Positions 44,811 to 54,498 of a stretch of 64,000 nt of DNA are shown piece by piece (the stretch's first letter is position 1; every line of letters begins with the position of its first letter). Below the pieces are notes generated by a model, which did no database searches, was not told where the DNA came from, and saw only the letters and a list, made by a program, of their open reading frames with translations. The stretch lies in contig CAXXLB010000009.1 in the NCBI GenBank assembly GCA_963664675.2, positions 1,135,871 to 1,199,870 on the forward strand. The letters run 5' to 3'. The stretch comes from JASGMR01 sp963664675 (GTDB taxonomy: Bacteria; Thermotogota; Thermotogae; Petrotogales; Kosmotogaceae). Position numbers and translations under genes: made by a program.

Positions 44811-46554
44811 TATTCTCACTCCCTTCTTTCAATGTGAAATAAAATGCAGCTCCCTTTCCAATTTGCCCCTCTGCCCATATTTTGCCTCCATGCCTCGAAA
44901 TTACTCTTTTTACGAGACTTGTACCTATTCCGGTTCCTTCAAATTCGGTCGATTTATGAAGTCTCTGAAATGGTTCGAAAATCATATGAGCATATTCGCT
45001 ATCAAATCCAGCTCCGTTATCTCTTATATAGAAAACCCTTTGTCCATTTTCCTTTTTTACACCAAATTCTATTTCGCCTTTTTCTTCTTTTCCTGTAAAT
45101 TTCCACGAATTCCCGATCAGGTTTTCAAGGGCAAGATATATAAGATTTTCATCTGCATATGCAAAGACATCGTTCTGTACTTTCACTTTTACATTTCTTT
45201 CAGGATTTTCTCTTTGGAAATAATCAAAAATAGAGTTAACCATTTTAGAAAGGTTGATCTTTTTTTTGTTCAATTCTTCTCTTGTAACTCTCGAAAGTTT
45301 TAAAATATCATTTATAAGCAGTCCCATATCTTTTGCAGAGTCACATATCTTTTTTATATAACCCTTTCCAAGTTCATCCAGATTATCCGAACAATCCTCT
45401 TTCAAGGCCTCACTAAATCCAACAACATATCTGAGTGGTGCCCTCAGATCGTGGGAGACTGAATAGCTGAATGCCTCGAGCTCTTTGTTAACCCTTTTCA
45501 TTTCCTCATTATTTTCGAGGAGTTTTTCCTCTCTGTCTTTTATTGAAACCGTCATCATATTAAAATTTTCAATTAATTTATTGAATTCTTCATATTCGGT
45601 TTTTTGGATGACCTTCGAATAGTTACCCATTGCAACTTCACCCGTTCGATTGGAAAGTCTTTTTATTGAATTGTTTATTCTGTTTGCAATATATATTCCA
45701 ACTGCAATTCCGATGATTCCTATTACAAAAGTTGACAGGAAAAGAATCATGTAACTGTTATTCACAGGTTCGCGTATTGCGGATGCATCAATACTTATCA
45801 CGGTGAACCACCCGGTGTGGCTTATCGAGAAAAAACTGATAAATTCATCTTCAGAATAAATTTCATGTGTTTCTGAACCGGGACCATCCTTGTTGTAATA
45901 ATTGTTATCATTTATATTTTCTCTTCTGATTGCCCTGGCAGGATCAGAATGGGCTATAATGTTTCCGGAATTATCTACTATTGCTATGGAAGCGATATCG
46001 TACTCAAGCGCTTTAAGAAAATCAGTAAAGTCTTTTACAACTACATAACCAGCAATGATAAAATCATCAAACTTTTCAGAAATTGTCACGGTTGTTTCGC
46101 CTGTTGCAGGATCGATAAAAGGAAGAGACCAGAAATATCCATGAGTATTCATGGCCCCGTCAAAGAAAGGTTGTCTTGACATATCAAAACCGATTTTCGT
46201 CCTGTTTTGATCGGAGGTGAATCTGACTTTTCCATCTAAATCTAAAATGAGAACCAATTCGACAGTCTTATAGATTTTTGAGATGGATTCCAACGCACTT
46301 TCCGTTTGGAAATTAGGATTCTCAATGTAATAACTGCTTATTGTACTGAGCAGTTCTTCGTGTTTGTAAAAATAGCTTTCCGCATAAATTGAAATTTCCC
46401 TCGTGATAACATCATTTTCTTCTTTTAAAGTATCTGACAGTCCCATAACAATTGTTCCGGATATTATAACAGAAACGATTATGAGAGGAATAATCAACAT
46501 AAATATTAAACTGAATATCATGGTTCCCTTTAGAGTTTTGAAAGGATTTTTCAT
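44803..46554 (-). CDS. Cache-domain sensor histidine kinase
   Basis: Membrane kinase of 583 aa. Membrane helix (about 12-35), extracytoplasmic dCache-type sensor (about 40-270, with VLILDLDGKVRFTSD and SIAIVDNSGNIIAHSD), second helix (about 274-294), HAMP and a coiled linker. The phytochrome-type H-box SYSVSHDLRAPLRYV and HATPase with NLIGNSWKF, IRDNGAGFD and GTGIGTSLVKRVI follow. It is flanked by a LivK-type binding-protein gene and a receiver gene it overlaps, so it may sense the bound ligand and signal to the two receiver proteins downstream. Confidence 0.93.
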   Translation of the reverse strand: MKNPFKTLKGTMIFSLIFMLIIPLIIVSVIISGTIVMGLSDTLKEENDVITREISIYAESYFYKHEELLSTISSYYIENPNFQTESALESISKIYKTVELVLILDLDGKVRFTSDQNRTKIGFDMSRQPFFDGAMNTHGYFWSLPFIDPATGETTVTISEKFDDFIIAGYVVVKDFTDFLKALEYDIASIAIVDNSGNIIAHSDPARAIRRENINDNNYYNKDGPGSETHEIYSEDEFISFFSISHTGWFTVISIDASAIREPVNNSYMILFLSTFVIGIIGIAVGIYIANRINNSIKRLSNRTGEVAMGNYSKVIQKTEYEEFNKLIENFNMMTVSIKDREEKLLENNEEMKRVNKELEAFSYSVSHDLRAPLRYVVGFSEALKEDCSDNLDELGKGYIKKICDSAKDMGLLINDILKLSRVTREELNKKKINLSKMVNSIFDYFQRENPERNVKVKVQNDVFAYADENLIYLALENLIGNSWKFTGKEEKGEIEFGVKKENGQRVFYIRDNGAGFDSEYAHMIFEPFQRLHKSTEFEGTGIGTSLVKRVISRHGGKIWAEGQIGKGAAFYFTLKEGSENNG

Positions 46555-46577
46555 ACAAGCCCCTTTGTTTACAATAT

Positions 46578-47705
46578 TTATTCTACCGTTTGGAATTCAC
46601 CGTTATCAATGACGGCTATATACATCCCTCTTTCTACATCACCATATTCATCGAATTCAATATCACCTAACAATCCTTTAAAACTTCCTTTTTCTAAAAT
46701 AGCATTTTTGATGCTTTCGCTGTTCAGGTTTGGATTTGTCTTCAGTATTTCAATAACAATTGAAGCACATTCATATCCGTATAGAGCACGAGTGTTTGGG
46801 ATTTCACCATATTTTCCCTTATACTTTTTTTCAAATTCTGAAAACTCATGAGTCTGAATATTGTCTCTGTAATTTGAAGTGATTATCATTCCATCAACCG
46901 CTCTTCCACCATTTTCAATCAGCTCATTTTGTTTTGCCCATGCACTGGCAATAATTTGCGTGTCCAACCCCGATGTTCTCAGATTCTGAGCAAAAAAGGC
47001 AGTATCGGCCGCGTTTGCTATGAAAAAAATCGCATCGGGTCTATATTCTTCAACTTTATCGACCAGATTATCAAAATTTACATTATTTGAATCGAATGAA
47101 ACCTTGTCAATTATTTTAGCATCATCGTCAGCGAAATCCATCTCAAAACCGCTCAATATATCAAGACAGTATTCTTTATTGTTTTCATCGTAAACAGCTA
47201 AAATCTGTTTAAAATCTGTATTTTCTTTTAAATAGCCAGACAGTTTAGTTCCCGCTCTTTTGCTGGAGGACAAATTCCTTATAAAATAATCATCGAGTCC
47301 GGAAAACATGCTAGATGCGACTGTAGGAGCGAATAATAAAACTTTGTTTTCATTTGCGATGTCTATTGCCCCGGCAGCCATTCCGCTTGAAACAGGACCC
47401 AGAATAGCTACAACACCTTTCTCTATAAGTTTATTGGTGGCATTTTTTATTTTATCCGGGTTGTTTTCATCGTCGATAATAATTAATTCAACTCCCCTGC
47501 CGTTTATGCCGCCCGTTGCATTCAATTCATCGAATGCTATCAGAATTCCGTTTCTGGCAGGGATACCCAGAAGAGAATTTTTTCCCGAATATGTACCTAA
47601 CACACCCACTAAAACGGGCGATTTTGAAAAATTTAATACTATCAGTATTAAAACGATCGTCACCGCCACAATCAAAATCAATGTGTATATAGAAGATTTT
47701 TTCAT
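46578..47705 (-). CDS. LivK-type ligand-binding protein, membrane-anchored
   Basis: A 375-aa protein of the branched-chain-amino-acid-binding (peripla_BP_6) family. An uncleaved-looking N-terminal helix (YTLILIVAVTIVLILIVL) is followed by VLVGVLGTYSGKNSLLGIPA and VVAILGPVSSGMAAGAIDIA. ATG 47705 follows GGTGA; the longer frame overlaps the PAS-HD-GYP gene and is discarded. There are no liv permease or ATPase genes nearby. The protein sits between signalling genes, 23 bases before the Cache kinase, so it is more likely a sensor component than a transport component. Confidence 0.87.
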   Translation of the reverse strand: MKKSSIYTLILIVAVTIVLILIVLNFSKSPVLVGVLGTYSGKNSLLGIPARNGILIAFDELNATGGINGRGVELIIIDDENNPDKIKNATNKLIEKGVVAILGPVSSGMAAGAIDIANENKVLLFAPTVASSMFSGLDDYFIRNLSSSKRAGTKLSGYLKENTDFKQILAVYDENNKEYCLDILSGFEMDFADDDAKIIDKVSFDSNNVNFDNLVDKVEEYRPDAIFFIANAADTAFFAQNLRTSGLDTQIIASAWAKQNELIENGGRAVDGMIITSNYRDNIQTHEFSEFEKKYKGKYGEIPNTRALYGYECASIVIEILKTNPNLNSESIKNAILEKGSFKGLLGDIEFDEYGDVERGMYIAVIDNGEFQTVE

Positions 47706-47760
47706 AATTTTTTCACCAGCTTTCTTACTTTCACACCTGTGATTTTCAGAAATATAATAA

Positions 47761-48795
47761 TTAGCAATTGAATTCGAATCCCTCCTCAAAAAGTTCAAGG
47801 CAGGATTGAACAACTTTTGCATTGTATGCCGACCCCGCTTTTCCCTTTATTTCATCAAAAGCTGTTTCTATACCCAAAGAAGCTCTGTAAGGTCTGTGTG
47901 AACTTATAGCTTCGACTACGTCCGCCACCGCCAGTATCTGTGATTCCAGATATATTTCATTTTCAGTTAGCCCCTTTGGATATCCGCTGCCATCATTTCT
48001 TTCGTGATGCTGTAAAACGAACTCTGCGACGGGCAAATCAAATTGAATATCTTTCAACAATTCGTATCCATTTTGCGAATGTTGCTTTATCATTTCGAAT
48101 TCTATTTTTGTTAGTCGGGAAGGGTTGTTAAGTATTTCGGACGGAATATATATTTTACCTATATCGTGAAGAAGAGCGGCCACTTTAATTGCTTCAATTC
48201 TTTTGAATGATAAATCCATTTTTTTTGCGATTGATGTGCTTAACTGCGAAACCCTTTGCTGGTGACCCGAAGTGTACGGATCTCTCAATTCAACAACTTT
48301 GACGAGGGTATTTATAAAAAGATCAAAATTTTTTCTGATGTTGATAATGTATGCTTCTTCGCGTTCCTGTAGAATTTTATTTTTTTCGGTTATATCTTTT
48401 ATTCTGAATATCGAACCCCCGTTGCTCAATAATATCAGCAAGACTTCCTGCTGAAAAACGCTTCCATCTTTCTTTTTTCCTTCAGATACCCCTTTCCATA
48501 GTTTCTCCTTAATAAGTTCAGGAAATATGATCCTTTCAAACATACGAATCTCTTTCTCCATATAAAAGTTTTTCCATGAACTTCCGAAAAGATGTTCGGG
48601 AGTATCGTAACCATGAATTTGTGCAAAAGCTCTGCTCGAATAAATTAGATTGTGCTCACTGTCAAACAAAGCTAATGCCTCATTCAAAAGCCTGAAGATC
48701 CTTGAAAGCTCTATTCGCTCTTCACTGGTATTTTTCTCAATAACACTTAAAATAAATTTCAGATTTTCATTTTCAGATAATTCCGGCATTTCCAT
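47761..48795 (-). CDS. PAS / HD-GYP cyclic-di-GMP phosphodiesterase
   Basis: A 344-aa cytoplasmic protein: PAS domain (about 30-145, NEALALFDSEHNLIYSSRAF) and HD-GYP domain (about 155-340) with ALLHDIGKIYIPSEIL and QHHERNDGSGYPKGL, all expected metal residues present. It opens the signalling operon. TATAAT lies directly before ATGGAAATG and no ribosome site is visible, so either start is weak or the transcript is nearly leaderless from the second ATG. Confidence 0.92.
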   Translation of the reverse strand: MEMPELSENENLKFILSVIEKNTSEERIELSRIFRLLNEALALFDSEHNLIYSSRAFAQIHGYDTPEHLFGSSWKNFYMEKEIRMFERIIFPELIKEKLWKGVSEGKKKDGSVFQQEVLLILLSNGGSIFRIKDITEKNKILQEREEAYIINIRKNFDLFINTLVKVVELRDPYTSGHQQRVSQLSTSIAKKMDLSFKRIEAIKVAALLHDIGKIYIPSEILNNPSRLTKIEFEMIKQHSQNGYELLKDIQFDLPVAEFVLQHHERNDGSGYPKGLTENEIYLESQILAVADVVEAISSHRPYRASLGIETAFDEIKGKAGSAYNAKVVQSCLELFEEGFEFNC

Positions 48796-49508
48796 ATTAT
48801 AATTCAGCGTGCTTTTCCCTTTTTATTCAAAATTTACAACTTATGAAACAGACGTTATCACTTTTCTCGTAAAATAAACATTCAACTTAATTTCAAAAAA
48901 CAGATATATATATCTTTTCCTAATGAAATTAACGGTTGAAAACTCCTTTTTTGTATTATTAACTTCAAGATTTTCATATATTTTTGAGAATGCCTGTTAA
49001 CTGACAATAAAGGTTTCGATACACACTTTTTGTCAAAATATTCAAATTAACCTTCTTTGAATAATATTTTCGGCCAGCAATCGGCCCAATTATTTCAGAA
49101 ATACGCAATAAATCGGAAACTCTAATCGTGTTAAATTTTTCATCGAACTCTCCACTTAATTTAACAATAATTCTTCTAATGTATTTTAGAAATCACGGAA
49201 AACAACTATAAAAAAGATAAATATATACATATACTATCACAACATTAAAAAATTTAAAAGAAATTTTTATAAATTATTTTGCAATAATCAACAAATTAAA
49301 AATTCGATTGCCGCGCATAAAATCGTTTATTCACCCGACGATCTTTTTTAATTTCGAGATTTTCTCAAAAGAAATGAATTCAATTTTGTCTGTAAAAAAA
49401 GATGGTCATAGTTTACAAAGATTTATTTTACAGATTTCGTTGAAATAAAAAATGTATATATGATCAACGAACGAAGTAGACTTATGTCTACCTCGTCCAC
49501 GCTGATTT
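48796..49508. other. Long AT-rich spacer
   Basis: About 710 bases without a gene on either strand. Near the left end it should contain the signalling operon's promoter. GTAGAC-TTAT-GTCTAC at 49476-49491, extended by CGA/TCG, forms a hairpin 18 bases beyond the PfkB stop and may be the end of that operon, but no T-run follows on the minus strand. GGCC-N7-GGCC near 49073 is too weak to call. Confidence 0.45.
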
Positions 49509-50405
49509 CTAAAGAAGTATTATATCTCTGAATTTTCCTTCTATCCATTTTCTGGATAACTCATTGGCAATTTTGAAATCGATATTTTTTGATCTCGTTG
49601 AAGAATAAAGAATTCCCGCATTGAAAGAATCGCCCGCGCCTATAGTATCAACTACACAATTCGAACTCGTGGTTTTATTGAATGTTTTGATGCCGTCTTC
49701 AAGTAAAAGTGATCCCCTGGGACCCATTTTGATTATTGCTTTATTGTTGAATCTATCATTATATTCATCTATTGCCCTTTCAAGTTTTGAAGTTTTCATA
49801 AGTGAAAGAAATTCCATTTCATTGGGAAGAAAATAATGAACATTTTCCAGAATATCGAGAAGGTGTGGACCGAAAAAATCCCATCCTTCAACCGGCCATC
49901 CTGGATCCAGATATATAGTATTCTTTGAATTGAGTCTTTTCAAAAGATTTTTGAATTTCGGATTTTTCAATCCTGGCAAAAGATTAACTCCGGTAAAAAG
50001 TATGTGTGAATTTCTGATCTTTTCCAGTTTTTCAGTCAGAAAATCTAAATCTATGGTATTCATTACCCCTTCATTGGTAAAAAATACTCTTTCAGTATCT
50101 TCTTTATGTGTTATACCTATTGAAAAGGCGGTTTTTCCCTTACATATCTCCAGATTTTCGATGTCTATTCCGAGTTCGGAGAACTTATTTTTAAAAATTG
50201 CTCCGAAAAGATCATTTCCTACAATGCTTATAATGGACGAAGAGAGATTTAATTCAGAGAGGGCTATGGCGGTGTTGCCTGCAGAACCCCCTATTCTTAT
50301 TTCTCCGTTATTCACATTGATTTCGGTCCCCCATTCAGGCCAGTTGTGAATGGGACCGGCAACTATGTCCAGATTTACATTTCCAACTATAATTATGTTC
50401 TCCAT
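49509..50405 (-). CDS. PfkB-family sugar kinase, possible fructosamine kinase
   Basis: Ribokinase-type kinase of 298 aa with IIVGNVNLDIVAGP, the sugar-site GGSAGNTAIALSEL and the catalytic VDTIGAGDSFNAGIL (anion hole and Asp). ATG 50405 stands four bases after the SIS stop codon; the longer frame overlaps that gene. In Bacillus frl operons a PfkB kinase (FrlD) phosphorylates fructose-amines before a SIS-domain deglycase acts, and the same gene set occurs here. Ribose, fructose or another sugar remain possible. Confidence 0.88.
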   Translation of the reverse strand: MENIIIVGNVNLDIVAGPIHNWPEWGTEINVNNGEIRIGGSAGNTAIALSELNLSSSIISIVGNDLFGAIFKNKFSELGIDIENLEICKGKTAFSIGITHKEDTERVFFTNEGVMNTIDLDFLTEKLEKIRNSHILFTGVNLLPGLKNPKFKNLLKRLNSKNTIYLDPGWPVEGWDFFGPHLLDILENVHYFLPNEMEFLSLMKTSKLERAIDEYNDRFNNKAIIKMGPRGSLLLEDGIKTFNKTTSSNCVVDTIGAGDSFNAGILYSSTRSKNIDFKIANELSRKWIEGKFRDIILL

Positions 50406-50409
50406 TTTC

Positions 50410-51405
50410 TCACTCTTTTGTGGTGACCTTCGATGCGAATGTTCCAACACCCGCTTTGAAGTGTTTTATATCTGCGAGTTTTTCAGATAGTTTCTGAAAT
50501 ATTATTATCGATGGTATTGCCGACAGGACCTCGGGTAAATCCATTCCAACCACAATATTGGAATTTTCACTGTTTCCGATGACAAAAGGTTTTATCGATT
50601 CCGGAAAATCTTCGATAAGTTCATCGACTTTGTCCTTAGTGACTCCCATGAAATTGAGGATGGTCAGACCGGGGCTTAGATTTAATAATTCAAGCGGACC
50701 ATGTCTGAAAGCGGCACCACTGTAAATTGAAATGGGGATCTTTGCAACTTCTGCGACGGTAAGTTTTGCCATCCCTGTTATCGGAACTCCATAACCCCTT
50801 GCTATAAGAATCTGGTGATCGTTTTTCAAAAAATTTTCCGCATAATCATCGACATCAATTTCAATGGCTTTAGTGATACTTCCGATAAGATCTGTAAAAT
50901 CTATTTTCTGTTTTGTGAGAATTTCAGAAATCATCAATAATAAAACTATAGAATTTACAAAAGTCTTCGATGATCCCATGGCTTTTTCTTTACCCGCCAC
51001 TAAGTTGAAAATTCTTTTCTTCGAGAAATAACCCGCACCATTACTTGAGCAATCATTGGTGATTAAAATACATTTATCTTTAAAAACAGAATATTTTTCA
51101 ATAAATCTGATGAGTTCAATGGTCTCTCCTGATTGGCTCACCAGTATTATTAAATTATATTTTTCGAGGAGTTTTTCACATGAATAATTGACTACCTCGG
51201 ATAATTCTTTTGTCTCAGCCAGTATTCCATTCTGTCTGAGATAGATTGCAGCGTAACATGCCGCAAAATACGAACTTCCCATCCCCGATAATAAAATCCT
51301 TTCGGGATCCATGTTTTTGACTTTTCTTTCTATTTTCTCCTTCTCTGAAAATAACCTTTCCAATGATTTCGGTTGTTCTAAAATATCTTCCATGAATAGG
51401 GACAC
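50410..51405 (-). CDS. SIS-domain sugar isomerase/deglycase (GlmS/FrlB/AgaS-like)
   Basis: Cytoplasmic protein of 331 aa with two SIS domains. LLSGMGSSYFAACYAA and VSQSGETIELIRF form the first sugar-phosphate site, and AAFRHGPLELLN is the conserved loop of the second. The start is GTG with AGGAGG six bases upstream. There is no glutaminase domain, so it is not GlmS. With a PfkB kinase and a CUT1 importer it resembles FrlB (fructosamine-6-phosphate deglycase); AgaS-type amino-sugar isomerase/deaminase is the main alternative. Confidence 0.88.
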   Translation of the reverse strand: MSLFMEDILEQPKSLERLFSEKEKIERKVKNMDPERILLSGMGSSYFAACYAAIYLRQNGILAETKELSEVVNYSCEKLLEKYNLIILVSQSGETIELIRFIEKYSVFKDKCILITNDCSSNGAGYFSKKRIFNLVAGKEKAMGSSKTFVNSIVLLLMISEILTKQKIDFTDLIGSITKAIEIDVDDYAENFLKNDHQILIARGYGVPITGMAKLTVAEVAKIPISIYSGAAFRHGPLELLNLSPGLTILNFMGVTKDKVDELIEDFPESIKPFVIGNSENSNIVVGMDLPEVLSAIPSIIIFQKLSEKLADIKHFKAGVGTFASKVTTKE

Positions 51406-51428
51406 GTTATACCTCCTGATTATTTTGA

Positions 51429-52280
51429 TTATCCTTTTACAGCACCGCTTGTCATGCCCTGAATTATATATTTCTGAAAAATAGCGGCGATTATCAAAGG
51501 TGGAATAGTGGCTACGAGACCACCAGCCATCATCATGCTGTAATCAATTAAGTGACGCGTTGTGAATTCTGAAACAGCTACTGTGATTGTTTTTGCTCTC
51601 ATATCACTGGTCAGAATCAAACCATAGAAGAATTCGTCCCAGCACATGAGAAAAGTGAAAATGAATGTCGTTGATAAACCCGGCAAAACTAAAGGAAGAT
51701 CTATCTTAAGAAAGCTTTTTATTGCTGAGGCGCCATCGATCTTAGCAACTTCGTCCAATTCATTTGGAATGGTCAGAAAATATCCATACATCATCCATAT
51801 TGAATATGGAAGTATGAAAGAAGTGTAGACGATTATAAGTCCCCACCACGTGTTCATGAGCCCAAGTTTTGTAATAATTAAATAAAGTGATAAAGCCAGA
51901 GCTACTTCCGGAAACATTCTTAAAGTAACAATCAGATTCAGGTAAGCTTTTTTAAATCTTTTGAACTGTTTGGCCAGTGCATATCCCGCGAAAGTTGCCA
52001 GAATTAATGAAATAAATCCGGCTATGAGCGCAATCCCAGTGCTGTTGAGCAGGGCTTTTGCAAAATTGGGAATTTCACCGCTGGTACCACTGCCTCCGGT
52101 GATAAGTTTTTTAAAGTTCTCTATAGTGGGATTCTCGGGAAACCAGTGAGGCGGTGTGCTTAATAATTCAACTTTCGGGGATATTGCCGATATGAACATC
52201 CAGTACATAGGAGCGAGTATCACGATACATATTATTATTCCAGCCACATAGAGCCATATTCTTTTTGATTTTTTATGCAC
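51429..52280 (-). CDS. CUT1 sugar ABC transporter permease, MalG-like
   Basis: Membrane permease of 283 aa with the EAA loop LDEVAKIDGASAIKSFLKI and the tail QKYIIQGMTSGAVKG. It starts with GTG behind AGAGGTGG and overlaps its partner by eight bases. By gene order it corresponds to FrlM in fructosamine operons. Confidence 0.92.
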   Translation of the reverse strand: MHKKSKRIWLYVAGIIICIVILAPMYWMFISAISPKVELLSTPPHWFPENPTIENFKKLITGGSGTSGEIPNFAKALLNSTGIALIAGFISLILATFAGYALAKQFKRFKKAYLNLIVTLRMFPEVALALSLYLIITKLGLMNTWWGLIIVYTSFILPYSIWMMYGYFLTIPNELDEVAKIDGASAIKSFLKIDLPLVLPGLSTTFIFTFLMCWDEFFYGLILTSDMRAKTITVAVSEFTTRHLIDYSMMMAGGLVATIPPLIIAAIFQKYIIQGMTSGAVKG

Positions 52281-53157
52281 TTAAATCCACCTCTTCCCTC
52301 ATTAAAACATTGGTGAAGATAATGGCTATAATTAGTATCAAAACGGTTACCACCGTAGAGATCGCGGCTCCTCTTCCCATTCTTAAAGATTCAAAAGCGG
52401 TGTGATAAACATAATAAGATAGTACTTGGGTACCGTTTGCGGGGCCGCCTTTTGTCATTATATATATGATATCGAACGCTTTAAATGCCTCAGATATTCT
52501 GAGCACAAGTGATATCGCGATTGCCGGTTTCAGTAAAGGAAGAGTGACCTTAAAAAGCCTTTTCCAAAAACCCGCTCCATCAACATATGCAGCCTCATAA
52601 TAATTTTTGGGGATTGCCTGTAGTGCTCCGAGGAGAACTATTGTGAAGAACCAGCAATTTTTCCAGATATCAGCTATTATGACGGAATTCAAAGCTCCAA
52701 AGGGTGTTCCGAGCCAGTTTACATATTCACTTATCAGCCCCAATTGACTGAGAAGTCCATTCAGTGCACCATAATTTGTATCGAATATCCATTGCCACAT
52801 TACACCATTCGCCACAGTTGGGATTGCCCACGGCAAAACGACCAGAACTCTCAAAAATGCTTTCATTTTGAAATCCTGATTCAAAAGTATTGCGGTGAAT
52901 AATCCTATAACGAATTCAATAAAAACAGAAACTCCCGTGAAATAAGCGGTTACCTTAAGTGATTGTAAAAAATCACGACTTTGAAGTACATAAGAGTAAT
53001 TTTGGAAACCCACAAAGGCATTCATTGTTGGTCTCAAAAGATGTTCCCTTCTGAAACTGAGCCATATAGTGTTACCAATCGGGTATAGTAAAACGAAAGC
53101 TAAAACGATCGTTGCAGGTATTATCATTGCCCAGCGTGTCATATTTTTCTTTTTCAT
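52273..53157 (-). CDS. CUT1 sugar ABC transporter permease, MalF-like
   Basis: Membrane permease of 294 aa with the EAA loop YEAAYVDGAGFWKRLFKV and IIYIMTKGGPANGTQVLSYY near the end. ATG 53157 follows AAGGAGT at seven bases; the longer frame is discarded. A strong stem-loop separates it from the binding-protein gene. Confidence 0.93.
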   Translation of the reverse strand: MKKKNMTRWAMIIPATIVLAFVLLYPIGNTIWLSFRREHLLRPTMNAFVGFQNYSYVLQSRDFLQSLKVTAYFTGVSVFIEFVIGLFTAILLNQDFKMKAFLRVLVVLPWAIPTVANGVMWQWIFDTNYGALNGLLSQLGLISEYVNWLGTPFGALNSVIIADIWKNCWFFTIVLLGALQAIPKNYYEAAYVDGAGFWKRLFKVTLPLLKPAIAISLVLRISEAFKAFDIIYIMTKGGPANGTQVLSYYVYHTAFESLRMGRGAAISTVVTVLILIIAIIFTNVLMREEVDLSA

Positions 53158-53198
53158 AAAGAGGACTCCTTTTTCGTAATTCAATTTGAATCGAAAAC

Positions 53199-53221
53199 GC
53201 GGCGATTATCTTAATCGCCGC
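53199..53221 (-). terminator. Intercistronic stem-loop, binding protein / permease
   Basis: GCGGCGATTA (53199-53208) and TAATCGCCGC (53212-53221) pair perfectly around three bases, between the binding-protein stop (53231) and the permease start. GC-rich, so likely an effective transcript-end or stabilising structure. Confidence 0.65.
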
Positions 53222-53230
53222 CATTATCAT

Positions 53231-54490
53231 TCAGTTTATTTCTCCGTATTCTTTTAGCAAATCAACGATTTCTTTTGCAGCCTCATCCAAAGCTTCTTTT
53301 GGTTCCATATCTTTCGTTAATGCCCTTTGAATATATATTTGAAGAATTCTTGAAACTTCGTTGTAGCTTACAAGAGAAGGTCTATCGGTTACGTACGACA
53401 GCTGAGAAAGCATCGGTCCGAATTCCGGGTGAAGTTCCAGAATTTCAGGATCCGAATAGAGCGATTCAATGACCGGCATCGCTCCGTAATTGATAGCCTG
53501 TTGTTTCTGCATTTCTTTGCTTGCGAGGAATGAGATGAACTTCCATGCAGCATCTTTATGTTCTGATTGTTTCGTGATTGCAAAACCCATAGAACCACTT
53601 GAAGTGTTACTTACAATTCCGTCTTTACCAGTCGGACAAAGACCTACCTTTATGTTGCCAACCTGAGTCGATTGTTCAGGATCATTGAAGATCGTCCATG
53701 CAAAGGACCAGTCGAATCCGAAAGGTACGTCACCATTCGCAACACCATGAAGTAACGCACGATCGTCGGATGTTATCGATGAAGGATCAACAACACCGTA
53801 CTCATAGATTGAATCTACCATCCATTCCAGAGCTTCCAGTCCTCCGCCACTGTTGAATGCCGGATATCCGTTTTCATCAAAAAATTTACCGCCAAAACCA
53901 CCGATTAATTGAGTGTAATAACAGATCAAACCTTCTGCCTGTGCCCAGCCCCAAACCGAACCATATTTTGCAAGACCTTTATCCATAACGGTTTTGCTGA
54001 ATGAAACAAATTCATCGTATGTTGTTGGGGGTTCGGACAACCCTGCTTCTTCGAGCATTTTTTCGTTGTAATAGAAGAAAAGCACGTCGTCAAACATCGG
54101 AAGTCCATAAGTCTTGCCGTTGTACTGCAATATCGTCATAACACTGGGAATTATTTCTTCTTTCATTTCCGGTGTGAGTCTGTCATCAATCTGTTCGAGT
54201 AATCCAAGAGTAACGAATTCCGGTGTCCATATACAATCGACATCTATAACATCGTACGCTTTAGGATTGGCTATTAGTGATGTCACTTCTTTTTGATACA
54301 GTTGATTATAACCGACACTGGTGAGTTCCACTTCAATATCCGGATAGAGCTTTTCAAACTCCGGAATAACTTCTCTTCTGAAGGCGGCAAAATCGTCGCT
54401 TGAAATAACTTTGATCGTTTCCTTTGAAAACCCCGTTAGAGCAAACAGTACTAATAAAGATACTAAGAACAAAACATTTAATTTCTTCAT
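53231..54490 (-). CDS. CUT1 extracellular substrate-binding protein
   Basis: Secreted binding protein of 419 aa: signal peptide MKKLNVLFLVSLLVLFALTG, then ETIKVISSDDFAAFRREVI and EKLYPDIEVELTSVGYNQLY. ATG 54490 lies nine bases after GGAGGTG; a TTG 18 bases earlier is unlikely. It lies eight bases after the ROK regulator gene in the same operon. If the operon is frl-like, the ligand would be a fructosamine such as fructose-lysine; the sequence itself does not show this. Confidence 0.92.
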   Translation of the reverse strand: MKKLNVLFLVSLLVLFALTGFSKETIKVISSDDFAAFRREVIPEFEKLYPDIEVELTSVGYNQLYQKEVTSLIANPKAYDVIDVDCIWTPEFVTLGLLEQIDDRLTPEMKEEIIPSVMTILQYNGKTYGLPMFDDVLFFYYNEKMLEEAGLSEPPTTYDEFVSFSKTVMDKGLAKYGSVWGWAQAEGLICYYTQLIGGFGGKFFDENGYPAFNSGGGLEALEWMVDSIYEYGVVDPSSITSDDRALLHGVANGDVPFGFDWSFAWTIFNDPEQSTQVGNIKVGLCPTGKDGIVSNTSSGSMGFAITKQSEHKDAAWKFISFLASKEMQKQQAINYGAMPVIESLYSDPEILELHPEFGPMLSQLSYVTDRPSLVSYNEVSRILQIYIQRALTKDMEPKEALDEAAKEIVDLLKEYGEIN

Positions 54491-54498
54491 ACCAAACT

